Assembly (NCBI RefSeq): GCF_900091655.1
Contig: NZ_LT594621.1
Location: 2,170,001-2,234,000 of the forward strand
Length of the DNA stretch: 64,000 bases
Reading direction: 5' to 3'
From: Culturomica massiliensis
Lineage (GTDB): Bacteria > Bacteroidota > Bacteroidia > Bacteroidales > Marinifilaceae
This document shows positions 26,442-33,507 of this stretch, piece by piece. The notes beneath the pieces are model-generated. The model searched no databases and was not told the origin of the DNA. It saw only the letters and a list, made by a program, of their open reading frames with translations. Numbering within the stretch: position 1 is the stretch's first letter; each line of letters starts with the position of its first letter. The translations under genes and the position numbers were made by a program.

Positions 26442-27566
26442 ATGACATTTAAAGAATTAAATATAGCCGCACCTATTTTAGCAGCTATTGAAGAAAAAGG
26501 ATATACCGTACCGACACCTATCCAGGAAAAAGCAATTCCTGCCGCACTGGCCCAAAGGGATGTGCTGGGGTGTGCCCAAACAGGAACAGGTAAAACCGCC
26601 TCGTTTGCAATACCCATCATACAACATATACAAACAGACAAAGAGACGATGAACCGGAAGGGTATCAAAGCCCTGATCCTGACTCCCACCCGGGAGCTGG
26701 CATTACAGATCAGTGAATGTATCGGCGACTATGCCAAATACACCCGTGTACATCACGGAGTTATATTCGGAGGAGTAAACCAGCATCCACAGGTAAAGAT
26801 GTTACAGAAAGGTACGGATATACTCGTAGCTACTCCGGGACGTCTGCTCGATTTAATGAATCAGGGGTATATACATTTGGAAAGCGTACAGTATTTTGTA
26901 CTCGACGAGGCCGACAGGATGCTCGACATGGGATTCATTCACGATATCAAACGGATTTTACCCAAACTGCCGAAAGCAAAGCAAACCCTGTTTTTTTCAG
27001 CGACGATGCCGCCCAGTATCGTTTCTCTGACAAGCACTTTACTGAAAAATCCGGTAAAAATACAAATAACACCCGTGTCATCAACCACCGATACGGTCGA
27101 GCAATTCATTTATTTTGTAAAAAAAGAAGAAAAAGGACACCTCCTGATTTCACTCTTACGAAAAGCAGAAAATCAATCGGTACTTGTCTTTTCACGTACC
27201 AAACACAATGCCGACCGGATTGTACGGTCGTTGAACAAAGCTGGTATCGGAAGCCAGGCCATTCATGGCAACAAAAGCCAGGCAGCCAGGCAAGCGGCAT
27301 TGGGAAATTTTAAATCGGGCAGAACACGGGTGATGGTAGCGACAGACATCGCTTCCCGGGGAATCGACATCAATGAATTACCGCTGGTGATCAATTATGA
27401 CCTCCCCGACGTCCCTGAAACCTACGTACACCGTATCGGACGAACCGGAAGAGCGGGAAACACAGGAACGGCACTCACTTTTTGCTCTCAGGAAGAACGT
27501 AAACTGGTCAATAACATTCAAAAATTAACAGGCAAGAAACTCTGCAAAGCCGAACTTTCAGCCTGA
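26442..27566 (+). CDS. DEAD-box RNA helicase, RhlE-like
   Basis: This 374-residue protein has the full set of helicase motifs: TPIQEKAIP (Q motif), AQTGTGKT (I), PTRELALQ (Ia), TPGR (Ib), DEAD in VLDEADRMLDMGF, SAT, VFSRTK, ATDIASRGID (V) and HRIGRTGRAG (VI). It ends shortly after motif VI, without the basic C-terminal tail that many RhlE/CsdA proteins carry, so it is a minimal core helicase. Such enzymes unwind structured RNA and are often cold-induced. It is flanked by RRM and cold-shock-domain genes on the same strand. Confidence 0.93.
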   Translation: MTFKELNIAAPILAAIEEKGYTVPTPIQEKAIPAALAQRDVLGCAQTGTGKTASFAIPIIQHIQTDKETMNRKGIKALILTPTRELALQISECIGDYAKYTRVHHGVIFGGVNQHPQVKMLQKGTDILVATPGRLLDLMNQGYIHLESVQYFVLDEADRMLDMGFIHDIKRILPKLPKAKQTLFFSATMPPSIVSLTSTLLKNPVKIQITPVSSTTDTVEQFIYFVKKEEKGHLLISLLRKAENQSVLVFSRTKHNADRIVRSLNKAGIGSQAIHGNKSQAARQAALGNFKSGRTRVMVATDIASRGIDINELPLVINYDLPDVPETYVHRIGRTGRAGNTGTALTFCSQEERKLVNNIQKLTGKKLCKAELSA

Positions 27567-27647
27567 TGCACAGATTTTAAATTACACTGAATTCTATCCG
27601 GATTCAAAAAAATTATTCATTCACATCATAAATTAAATACATATTAT

Positions 27648-28100
27648 ATGGCAAGACCTGCAATTCTCGGTAAGCGTGAAAATGAAAAGAAAAAACAAGC
27701 CCGGAGAGTGGAAAAACAAAACAGAAAAGAGGAAAGAAAGCGATCCGGTAAAGTGAGTAATTTCGATGATATGATAGCCTACGTCGATGAAAACGGCATG
27801 ATCACATCCACGCCCCCGGAAAACAATTGCAAGAAGAAGGAAATAGATCAGGAGGAAATCAGGATATCGACACCTAAAAAGGAAGCACAAGCCGTTCTGA
27901 AAGGACGAATAGAACATTTAAACACATCAAAAGGTTACGGTTTTATAAAGGACCTTTCAGGAACAGATAAATATTTTTTTCATGTGAGCAATGTAGTGAA
28001 CGATATTGCCGAGAACGATATTGTAACGTTCGATCTGGAACGCGGCAAAAGAGGCATGAATGCAATAAATATTTGTACTATAGATAGATCAGCGTCCTGA
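27648..28100 (+). CDS. Cold-shock-domain protein with basic N-terminal extension
   Basis: The 150-residue protein ends in a cold-shock domain with RNP1-type KGYGFIKD and RNP2-type KYFFHVSNV. It is preceded by about 80 residues that are lysine/arginine-rich at the start (KRENEKKKQARRVEKQ) and acidic later. The domain binds single-stranded RNA or DNA. The basic extension is typical of Bacteroidetes CspA-like proteins that sit next to DEAD helicases. It lies 82 bases after the helicase gene on the same strand. Confidence 0.9.
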   Translation: MARPAILGKRENEKKKQARRVEKQNRKEERKRSGKVSNFDDMIAYVDENGMITSTPPENNCKKKEIDQEEIRISTPKKEAQAVLKGRIEHLNTSKGYGFIKDLSGTDKYFFHVSNVVNDIAENDIVTFDLERGKRGMNAINICTIDRSAS

Positions 28101-28190
28101 TATCTCCTATCTCCGACCAAAGGTCATTATGAAGGTGAAGATAAACCGTTTTCAGAAAAAATATGACAATCCTAAAATACAATTTAAAAT

Positions 28191-28409
28191 ATGGATAAAA
28201 ATAAAAACATCCGTTCTGAAAAAAGTTCATCCAACCAGTCGGCTGAAAATGCATTGAATGAATATAAAAAGAGAATAGGTGAAGTAATTCATGTCGCCAT
28301 CAGCGCACGAACTACCTTCGAATTCCCAGCCTATCTGTCTCAGGAAGAAATCGACATTCGCATAGAAAACTATAAAAAACGACACAGTTTAAGATCGGGA
28401 GGATGGTAA
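28191..28409 (+). CDS. Small hypothetical protein, 72 aa
   Basis: I do not recognise this protein. It is hydrophilic, starts with a lysine/serine-rich stretch (DKNKNIRSEKSSS) and ends in KKRHSLRSGGW, with EFPAYLSQEEIDIRIENYK in between. It has no signal peptide or membrane span. It lies 91 bases after the cold-shock-domain gene on the same strand and has similar composition, so it may belong to the same unit. It ends 22 bases before copy B of the hairpin repeat. Confidence 0.55.
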   Translation: MDKNKNIRSEKSSSNQSAENALNEYKKRIGEVIHVAISARTTFEFPAYLSQEEIDIRIENYKKRHSLRSGGW

Positions 28410-28431
28410 AGCAATCATAATCAAATACAAA

Positions 28432-28453
28432 TAGCACTTTACCCCCGTCCCCG
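28432..28453 (+). repeat. Hairpin repeat, copy B (right arm missing)
   Basis: TAGCACTTTACCCCCGTCCCCG matches the first 22 bases of the full 29-bp repeat at 30088-30116, in the same orientation. The closing GGTGCTA arm is replaced by sequence that runs directly into a truncated HATPase reading frame. It therefore marks a breakpoint. Confidence 0.7.
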
Positions 28454-28459
28454 AATGTT

Positions 28460-28624
28460 GTTGACCCGACAACCCGGCAAAATCCGGACATTACATTGGC
28501 TGATGATGAACGGGAGGTCGGTGGACTCGGTATTTTCCTGATCCGTCAGGTGATGGATGAAGTGGAGTATATACGCGAAAATGGAGAAAATGTGCTGAGA
28601 ATGAAAATGTATCTGACAGTTTAA
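28460..28624 (+). pseudogene. C-terminal fragment of an RsbW-like serine kinase/anti-sigma ATPase
   Basis: Beginning at about 28460 a frame without its own start reads DPTTRQNPDITLADDERE, then VGGLGIFLIRQVMDEVEYIR, and stops at 28622-28624. These are the G1-G2 boxes and final strands of the GHKL ATPase domain found in RsbW/SpoIIAB-type kinases and related single-domain regulators. The N-terminal two-thirds, including the N-box, are gone, and the frame is cut where hairpin repeat copy B ends. It is a remnant. The GGLGI / GRGLY motif difference shows it is not a duplicate piece of the intact RsbW-like gene at 56320. Confidence 0.7.
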
Positions 28625-28710
28625 GCTTTGCTTTAAAGGTTCATTCCGCTTACGTCTGAAGTTGCTTCGCAATTGTTTACAAACCGGAATCGGAGGTCAG
28701 TAAATAAAAG

Positions 28711-28741
28711 TTTCTTTCCGGAAAAGAACAAAATATATTTG
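28711..28741 (+). promoter_or_regulatory. Promoter of the DNR-leader protein gene
   Basis: TTTC (28711-28714), a 19-base spacer and the exact -7 box TATATTTG (28734-28741) match the Bacteroidetes promoter with one mismatch. It lies 60 bases before the start codon at 28802, so the orphan accessory gene has its own promoter. Confidence 0.6.
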
Positions 28742-28745
28742 TAAC

Positions 28746-28767
28746 AGAGGCCTGCGGGCTCTTTTTT
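28746..28767 (+). terminator. Terminator-like hairpin with T6 tract
   Basis: AGAG-G-CC (28746-28752) pairs with GG-G-CTCT (28756-28762) around a 3-nt loop with one mismatch, and six T residues follow (28762-28767). It may end transcripts coming from the truncated ATPase region or act as a weak attenuator for the gene at 28802. Confidence 0.45.
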
Positions 28768-28801
28768 ACCTATTGCAAGTAATTTATTAAATGCTCTGAA
28801 A

Positions 28802-29794
28802 ATGTATACACAAAGTGAGGCAAGTAAGAATTTATCTCCTCGAAAAGTACATGTTGCCTGTAAACAGTTGAGGTCGTTTGCTGATAACCGGGAAAGAACT
28901 GTTATGCAACGGGTGTTGATAGAATCTATATATAACAGAATGCCGGAACAGAATGTTAAAGTAATGCAAAGAACTAAAGATGAAGCATTAAGTCATTTCG
29001 GAATTACAGAATATGTACCTGAAATCAATAAGGCCTATGTCGAAGGACGATTACGTGCATGCATGGGGAAAGGAGTACAAATTAATGCAATAACATTAGG
29101 TTATCTATCTCGGGTTATCAATAATACCAATGATATAAAAAAGAAATTAGAAAAGATAGGACAATTCATCAATTTATGGAATGACAATAATGCAGATGAT
29201 AAGATTGATGTCGTGTTATTTTTTGACTTAAAGAAAGCTAAAAGACAGGCAACACCTACAGAGGCGAGGTTCACCTCAGCCCGGGCTAACGAAAGATGGC
29301 AACAATTAAGACAGCAGGCGGACAATATAGAAGGTGACATTTGTTACATAGGACATGATCAGAGCAGAGCTAGGAGTTTAGAAAGTGGTATTGATGAGTT
29401 TGTTCTACATAATAATAAACTTCCTGATTTTTTCACTCTTAATTTAGTTCAAAATCAAAAAACTTACTCATTTGAAAATAATTACAATTATATAAATAGT
29501 TTAAATTGTAATTATATAAAGATTTGTCACACTGATATTATCTTCAATTTAAATCAAAATCCTCAGGCTTACCAAACCAGACAAATAAGGAATCGTCAGA
29601 TCAAAGGAACTAAAGATGAAGTGACATTTTTAATGCGAAATAAAAATTTTATATTTGTGACACCTTTTCTATTGTTAAAAAAGGATCTTCCTGCTATTGA
29701 TAAAAACAAATTGATAAGCATGGGGGTTCCACAAGAGAGAGGAGAAGAAATAAGGCAGAATTGGGACCATATAAAGGCAGATGGGCACGGATAA
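28802..29794 (+). CDS. Orphan protein with DNR/QR leader resembling injection-system cargo
   Basis: The 330-residue protein has no signal peptide or membrane span. Its N-terminus contains KQLRSFADNRERTVMQRVL (residues 21-39) and a second VMQR at residues 54-57. From my knowledge of extracellular contractile injection system (eCIS) cargo and related polymorphic toxins in Bacteroidetes, a leader of the form F-x-DNR-x(4)-Q-R-x-L is recurrent there. The rest is unfamiliar: a helical middle (VQINAITLGYLSRVINNTND), then a mixed region with VVLFFDLKKAK and GDICYIGHDQSRAR. No eCIS structural genes are in the window. The gene is markedly AT-rich and sits between direct copies of a hairpin repeat, suggesting transfer. 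Function unknown; a toxin-like role is inference only. Confidence 0.6.
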   Translation: MYTQSEASKNLSPRKVHVACKQLRSFADNRERTVMQRVLIESIYNRMPEQNVKVMQRTKDEALSHFGITEYVPEINKAYVEGRLRACMGKGVQINAITLGYLSRVINNTNDIKKKLEKIGQFINLWNDNNADDKIDVVLFFDLKKAKRQATPTEARFTSARANERWQQLRQQADNIEGDICYIGHDQSRARSLESGIDEFVLHNNKLPDFFTLNLVQNQKTYSFENNYNYINSLNCNYIKICHTDIIFNLNQNPQAYQTRQIRNRQIKGTKDEVTFLMRNKNFIFVTPFLLLKKDLPAIDKNKLISMGVPQERGEEIRQNWDHIKADGHG

Positions 29795-30087
29795 TTATGT
29801 TAGGAGTATACATCTTTACACTAATATAGTACTATTATTAACATAAGGCACTTATATACCAGATTATACCAAATTCCAAAGGAACCTTTCCTCTTCTGAT
29901 TAAAACTTTACGTTTCGTTTCCATTGCGGTCCCGAACCAGGTCCGGGATGACAATAATAATAGTACCATTAAAATTAATAGCTGAAATGATAATTTATAA
30001 TGAATATCCCCTTTTGTTGTATACTTCATTTAATGAGAACAATGCAGTGAAAGAATTGCCTTTTAAAGTCCAAAAGGAAGGTACAAT
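29795..30087. other. Gene-free stretch after the DNR-leader gene
   Basis: No convincing gene is present. Short frames on both strands have no recognisable domain, and the composition is AT-rich with scattered stops, as expected of decayed DNA. It leads into hairpin repeat copy C. Confidence 0.4.
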
Positions 30088-30116
30088 TAGCACTTTACCC
30101 CCGTCCCCGGGTGCTA
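30088..30116 (+). repeat. 29-bp hairpin repeat, copy C (complete)
   Basis: TAGCACTTTACCCCCG followed by TCCCCGGGTGCTA. The inverted ends extend to CAATTAGCAC and GTGCTATTG with one bulge, giving a stem of about 9 bp. It is identical to copy A over 28 of 29 bases and in direct orientation with copy B, so the pair bracket 28454-30087. Confidence 0.75.
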
Positions 30117-30170
30117 TTGAATTCTAAAAATAACTTTTCCTCAAATTTTTAATTTCTAAAATAGTATCGG

Positions 30171-31001
30171 TCATTTTCGTACATTACTACACTTCGAGGA
30201 TCTCCATTTAAAAACTGCCAGTCCTATCCCTATTATAACAAATGGAATACTTAACAATTGCCCCATATTAAAAAACATTCCATCCTCAAAACCGACTTGG
30301 TTCTCTTTCGTAAATTCGATAAAAAATCTGGCCAGAAATATCAAAGCAATAGCTAATCCCGTAAAAAAACCATAAGCAACTCTACTTCTTAATGCTTTAA
30401 ACAATATCCACAAAACAATGAAAATAAACAAATAAGCCAAAGCCTCATACAACTGGCTGGGATGACGCGGTATAAAATCAATACGCTTAAAAATAAAAGC
30501 AAAAGGAGCGGTTGATTCTTTTCCTATAATCTCAGAATTCATTAAATTACCAAATCGAATAAAAGCCCCCGTTAAAGGTGCTACTATCGCAACTTTATCT
30601 ATAGTTCCTAAATAATTCAGTTTATATTTCTTACTATACAAATACAGGGCTATCAAAACACCCATAGTTCCGCCATGACTCGCCAACCCCTGATAACCGA
30701 CAAATTTGAAACCAGGTTGAAATTTAAAAGGTAATATAATTTCCAACGGATGTTTACTGAAATAATCCCAGTCATAAAACAGGCAATGCCCTAAACGGGC
30801 TCCAATAACAATACCCAAAACAGCATAAACAAACAGAGAATAAACTTTTTCTTGAGGTATATTTTCCAGTTTATACAACTTTGCTACTAAATTGTAGCCA
30901 ATAAATATCCCTAAAGCAAACAAACAACTGTAATAACGTAATTCAATTACGCCTAAATTTAAAAAAACGGGATCGACATTCCAATTAATATACATTAACA
31001 T
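30171..31001 (-). CDS. lgt: Prolipoprotein diacylglyceryl transferase
   Basis: The 276-residue integral membrane protein transfers diacylglycerol to the lipobox cysteine of prolipoproteins. It has about seven spans and the family motifs HGG (GLASHGGTMG, near residue 112), IRFGNLMNSEIIG near residue 149 and HPSQLYEAL near residue 181. An alternative start at 30995 is equally possible. It begins one base after the end of a frameshifted cysteine-rich gene on the same strand, which implies translational coupling. Its high AT content contrasts with the housekeeping genes nearby, so this may be an accessory copy rather than the chromosomal one. Confidence 0.92.
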   Translation of the reverse strand: MLMYINWNVDPVFLNLGVIELRYYSCLFALGIFIGYNLVAKLYKLENIPQEKVYSLFVYAVLGIVIGARLGHCLFYDWDYFSKHPLEIILPFKFQPGFKFVGYQGLASHGGTMGVLIALYLYSKKYKLNYLGTIDKVAIVAPLTGAFIRFGNLMNSEIIGKESTAPFAFIFKRIDFIPRHPSQLYEALAYLFIFIVLWILFKALRSRVAYGFFTGLAIALIFLARFFIEFTKENQVGFEDGMFFNMGQLLSIPFVIIGIGLAVFKWRSSKCSNVRK

Positions 31002-31002
31002 C

Positions 31003-31486
31003 TTAATTGCAAAATTGATTAAATTCAGATTGATTTATAACACACTCCTTTTTCTTTTCCAATATCCTTTTTTCAAGAATATATTTACCCTGTGTATTGC
31101 ATGCTTCTTTTAATTTACAAATAAAACAATTCGGACATTCCGGTAAATCTATTTTATTCCAAATATCAGCCTCGTTAAAATCTGAAAGTATTTCAAAAGA
31201 AATATTTCGTTTTAAAAATTGTCTGTCTTTTCCTTGACTAAGATAATTAAAAACACTTGATTACTTCATCATAATAGGTGTCTTTTTGAATTTTGGATGT
31301 TTTAATATAATAATTTAAATATTTCAAAGCTTTATTATAATCCTTAATAAGGAAACAAAATATAGTCATAAAATAAGAAAGTGGAATAGTCGACCAATAA
31401 TGAACATGCTTAAACTCTATTTTCAATCTCTCTCTCATTTTAAAATCATAAAAATCCAAACAGTCCATTTTTATAGATACTATCAT
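31003..31486 (-). pseudogene. Frameshifted cysteine-rich protein gene coupled to lgt
   Basis: Two minus-strand frames join to form one plausible protein. The first (ATG at 31486, stop 31247) carries a TPR-like helix pair with LIKDYNKALKYLNYYIKTSK. The second, shifted by one base, continues NYLSQGKDRQ and ends with LPECPNCFICKLKEACNTQG and a stop at 31003. The shift falls in a run of five T (31249-31253 on the plus strand as A5), so an added T explains it. The C-x2-C-x2-C-x5-C cluster suggests a metal or iron-sulfur site, as in SPASM-type C-termini, but this is a guess. The reading could also reflect slippage-based expression. I cannot name a function. Confidence 0.5.
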
Positions 31487-31591
31487 AACTTCATATTTCC
31501 CGGCCTTTTTATATATATGGCTACCTGAAGAAGATTGTCCATTGAGCTGTTAAAGTTATATTGATCTGTGTTTTCTTTGTAACTATTAATA

Positions 31592-31786
31592 TCAAAACGA
31601 CATAATCGTGGGGTTCGTTAGAACTCTCAATAAACATTTGCTCACGTCCGGCTGATCTGAATTATAAAGACGACGCTCAGACACCATTAAGCTCTCCAGG
31701 CCTTGTTTTACCAAGCCTTGTAAACCTTGTTCCCCATTTGTGATTTCAGAAATTATTTCCGAAATTTGTTCATGTGTAAATTCCAT
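31592..31786 (-). pseudogene. Possible N-terminal fragment of a transposase
   Basis: The 64-residue frame begins MEFTHEQISEIISEITNGE and continues with QGLESLMVSERRLYNS. The arrangement of a helix followed by LM-x-SER is reminiscent of the N-terminus of IS256/Mutator-type transposases. The expected downstream NGYR region is absent and the frame ends in LTNPTIMSF. I therefore treat it as a truncated remnant, though a free-standing small protein cannot be excluded. It lies in the AT-rich accessory segment next to the tRNA genes. Confidence 0.35.
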
Positions 31787-32010
31787 AATAATTCATTTTT
31801 GAAAGTTGCATTACAAAAATAATTAAACTTGGGATTTACACACTTTTTGAAACACTATCTTCCGGTCTTTGGTAACTCGGAGCATTAATGGGTGTTCGCC
31901 ATTGGATAATGTTTTTGATTTGTAACAAACCACTGAAATAGAGGCATTCATGGCTAAATTCTGGTTTAAACCTCGGTTTAAACAGATGGTTCAAAACCAC
32001 AAAAAACAGG

Positions 32011-32045
32011 GAAAAGAAAAAAGGTAGTCACTTTCGTAACTACCT
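32011..32045 (-). terminator. Terminator of the tRNA-Tyr/tRNA-Gly unit
   Basis: On the minus strand AGGTAGT and ACTACCT form a 7-bp stem (plus-strand 32022-32028 and 32039-32045) followed by CTTTTTTCTTTTC. This is a clear Rho-independent terminator just past the 3' end of tRNA-Gly. Confidence 0.8.
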
Positions 32046-32054
32046 GTGATTGAG

Positions 32055-32127
32055 AGCGGAAAACGGGACTCAAACCCGCGACCCCCAGCTTGGAAGGCTA
32101 GTGCTCTATCGACTGAGCTATTTCCGC
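32055..32127 (-). tRNA. tRNA-Gly (anticodon TCC)
   Basis: The minus strand folds as a cloverleaf. The acceptor GCGGAAA pairs with TTTCCGC, the D-arm is GCTCAGTCGATAGAGC, and the anticodon stem CTAGC/GCTGG encloses the loop CTTCCAA with anticodon TCC. The T-arm is GCGGG-TTTGAGT-CCCGT. The CCA end is not encoded. It is probably cotranscribed with tRNA-Tyr, 180 bases upstream, and a terminator follows. Confidence 0.95.
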
Positions 32128-32307
32128 GTGATGCAGGTTTTTCCCTTTAGGCGGCTTTACGTTTTTTCTTTGAGTGAAAGTATTCAAAGAATTTCCCGTG
32201 GCAGGACAGGTTTGTGTGGCCCGTCGATCCGTAAAGGGGAACCTTGTAAATTTTGAATTGCGAAAAACGAAATCATCGGATGCCTTGTATCCGCAATTTA
32301 AAATTTG
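32128..32307 (-). other. Spacer between tRNA-Tyr and tRNA-Gly
   Basis: No gene is visible. A long imperfect inverted pair (AAATTTTGAATTGCG near 32246 and CGCAATTTAAAATTT near 32292) encloses a small hairpin CGGAT/ATCCG, which on the minus strand is followed by a T-rich stretch. It could partly terminate tRNA-Tyr transcripts or guide processing. Confidence 0.4.
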
Positions 32308-32390
32308 TGGGGAGAGCAGGATTCGAACCTACGAAGACATAAGTCAGCAGAGTTACAGTCTGCCCCAGTTGGCCGCTTTGGTATCTCCCC
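32308..32390 (-). tRNA. tRNA-Tyr (anticodon GTA)
   Basis: The minus strand gives an 83-base tRNA with a long variable arm, as expected for bacterial tRNA-Tyr. The acceptor is GGGGAGA/TCTCCCC, the anticodon stem GCAGA/TCTGC encloses the loop CTGTAAC (anticodon GTA), and the T-loop is GTTCGAATCC. The discriminator base is A. An ideal promoter lies just upstream. Confidence 0.95.
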
Positions 32391-32425
32391 ATCTTATCAA
32401 AGAACTGTTGTTTCTTTTGCGGGTA

Positions 32426-32456
32426 CAAAGATAGCCCTTTGTTTTTAAACCGCAAA
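32426..32456 (-). promoter_or_regulatory. Promoter of the tRNA-Tyr/tRNA-Gly unit
   Basis: On the minus strand TTTG (32456-32453), exactly 19 bases, and TATCTTTG (32433-32426) match the Bacteroidetes primary-sigma consensus without a mismatch. Transcription should begin near 32419, about 30 bases before the tRNA. Confidence 0.85.
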
Positions 32457-32502
32457 TTTTTCACCTAAAAAATTACACATAACAAACCTACAATCTATAA
32501 CT

Positions 32503-33321
32503 CTATTTCAGACTCTCTGATTGATAACGTTTTCCTGTTATAGAATACAATTTATCACCGGAATTTTGCGGTTCATCCTTGTACCAGGTAAGATCGTATT
32601 GCTTATCCCGTCCATTTTCCCGGTATTTTATACGAAGCTGTACTGAATCCTGTGCCTCTGTCTGAATAGAAGAGACCGGGAAAGCCACGACTCCACGATA
32701 GGCATAATTACTCATATCTCTGAACGCATTGTGACGGAATTCCAGCAGAATACGTCCATCCTCGGTTTTCTGCGGGTGTTGTGCCAGATTCACCATATGT
32801 TTCAAACCGGGCAGTCCCCCGCCGAATACAAAATCGAAAGTCAGATAATCGTGTTTGATCCAAGCCTTATCCAATATTACCGGATCGTTTCCCAAACTAT
32901 CCGATATAGAGGCGGAAAAAGGAATAACATCTTTCGTCAGTACTTTATAAACATCCACAACTTTCACATAATAATCGTACATACTACTGGTGTCAGCATC
33001 TCCCAAAATTGAAAAAGTAACAATAACCCGGTCTTTGTCTTCCAGATAATTCGGAGAAACATTCGAGGCGGACGGAAATAACACCGCTCCTAAATCAGTA
33101 CTGATCGTATAGGAACTCCCTTCTTTATTTACGACACCGTAATCTCCGTAAAGATCGTTTAGACTATAACCGTCGTCATCGCAAGACGATAACAGTATAT
33201 TCAGTAACAACAAAGTAAAAAATGCAATAAACAAATACTTCGCTTTTGTAAATCCTTTAAAAAAAGATTTGTTTTTATTTGCAGCAACCTGTTCTGTCTT
33301 CATTATACTCGCCGTTTTCAT
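32503..33321 (-). CDS. NigD-like lipoprotein
   Basis: The 272-residue protein has a long basic leader, a hydrophobic segment and a lipobox-like LLSSC near residue 47. It continues DDDGYSLNDLYGDYG, as in NigD-like proteins of Bacteroidales. An OB-like N-terminal domain (DRVIVTFSIL) and a C-terminal domain with FRHNAFRD and LRIKYRENGRDKQYDLTW follow. NigD proteins are surface or periplasmic lipoproteins; the founding member is tied to a bacteriocin locus but most have no known role. A start at 33303 would shorten the leader. It stands alone upstream of the tRNA-Tyr promoter. Confidence 0.8.
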   Translation of the reverse strand: MKTASIMKTEQVAANKNKSFFKGFTKAKYLFIAFFTLLLLNILLSSCDDDGYSLNDLYGDYGVVNKEGSSYTISTDLGAVLFPSASNVSPNYLEDKDRVIVTFSILGDADTSSMYDYYVKVVDVYKVLTKDVIPFSASISDSLGNDPVILDKAWIKHDYLTFDFVFGGGLPGLKHMVNLAQHPQKTEDGRILLEFRHNAFRDMSNYAYRGVVAFPVSSIQTEAQDSVQLRIKYRENGRDKQYDLTWYKDEPQNSGDKLYSITGKRYQSESLK

Positions 33322-33507
33322 GCTTTTATTTTTTCATTATTGTTCATAAATTCTGTTTAATAGATGTATAAAAACAACAGAAGTTGCGTAGAATAAGAAA
33401 TTTTAACTAAAAGAGGAAAACTTATGGTTATCATTCCTCCTCCCATCGAATCAGATTCACTGAAAAATTAGTAATTTAGAGACGGTTTTATACATACACG
33501 ATCAATC

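Noticed and set aside
28802..29794. A complete contractile injection system
   Set aside because: Only one protein with a cargo-like leader is present; no sheath, tube, spike, baseplate or AAA+ ATPase gene is in the window.
29838..30029. 63-codon minus-strand frame with a hydrophobic start
   Set aside because: It has a signal-like start but no recognisable continuation, lies in decayed AT-rich DNA and lacks a promoter or conserved context.
23593..30116. Integron attC site or CRISPR repeat
   Set aside because: No integrase or cas gene is present, spacing between copies is kilobases, and the GTTRRRY/RYYYAAC core of attC sites is absent.
29924..30127. 67-codon plus-strand frame ending in hairpin repeat copy C
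   Set aside because: No domain, atypical start, and its last 15 codons are the repeat itself; it reads as decayed DNA.
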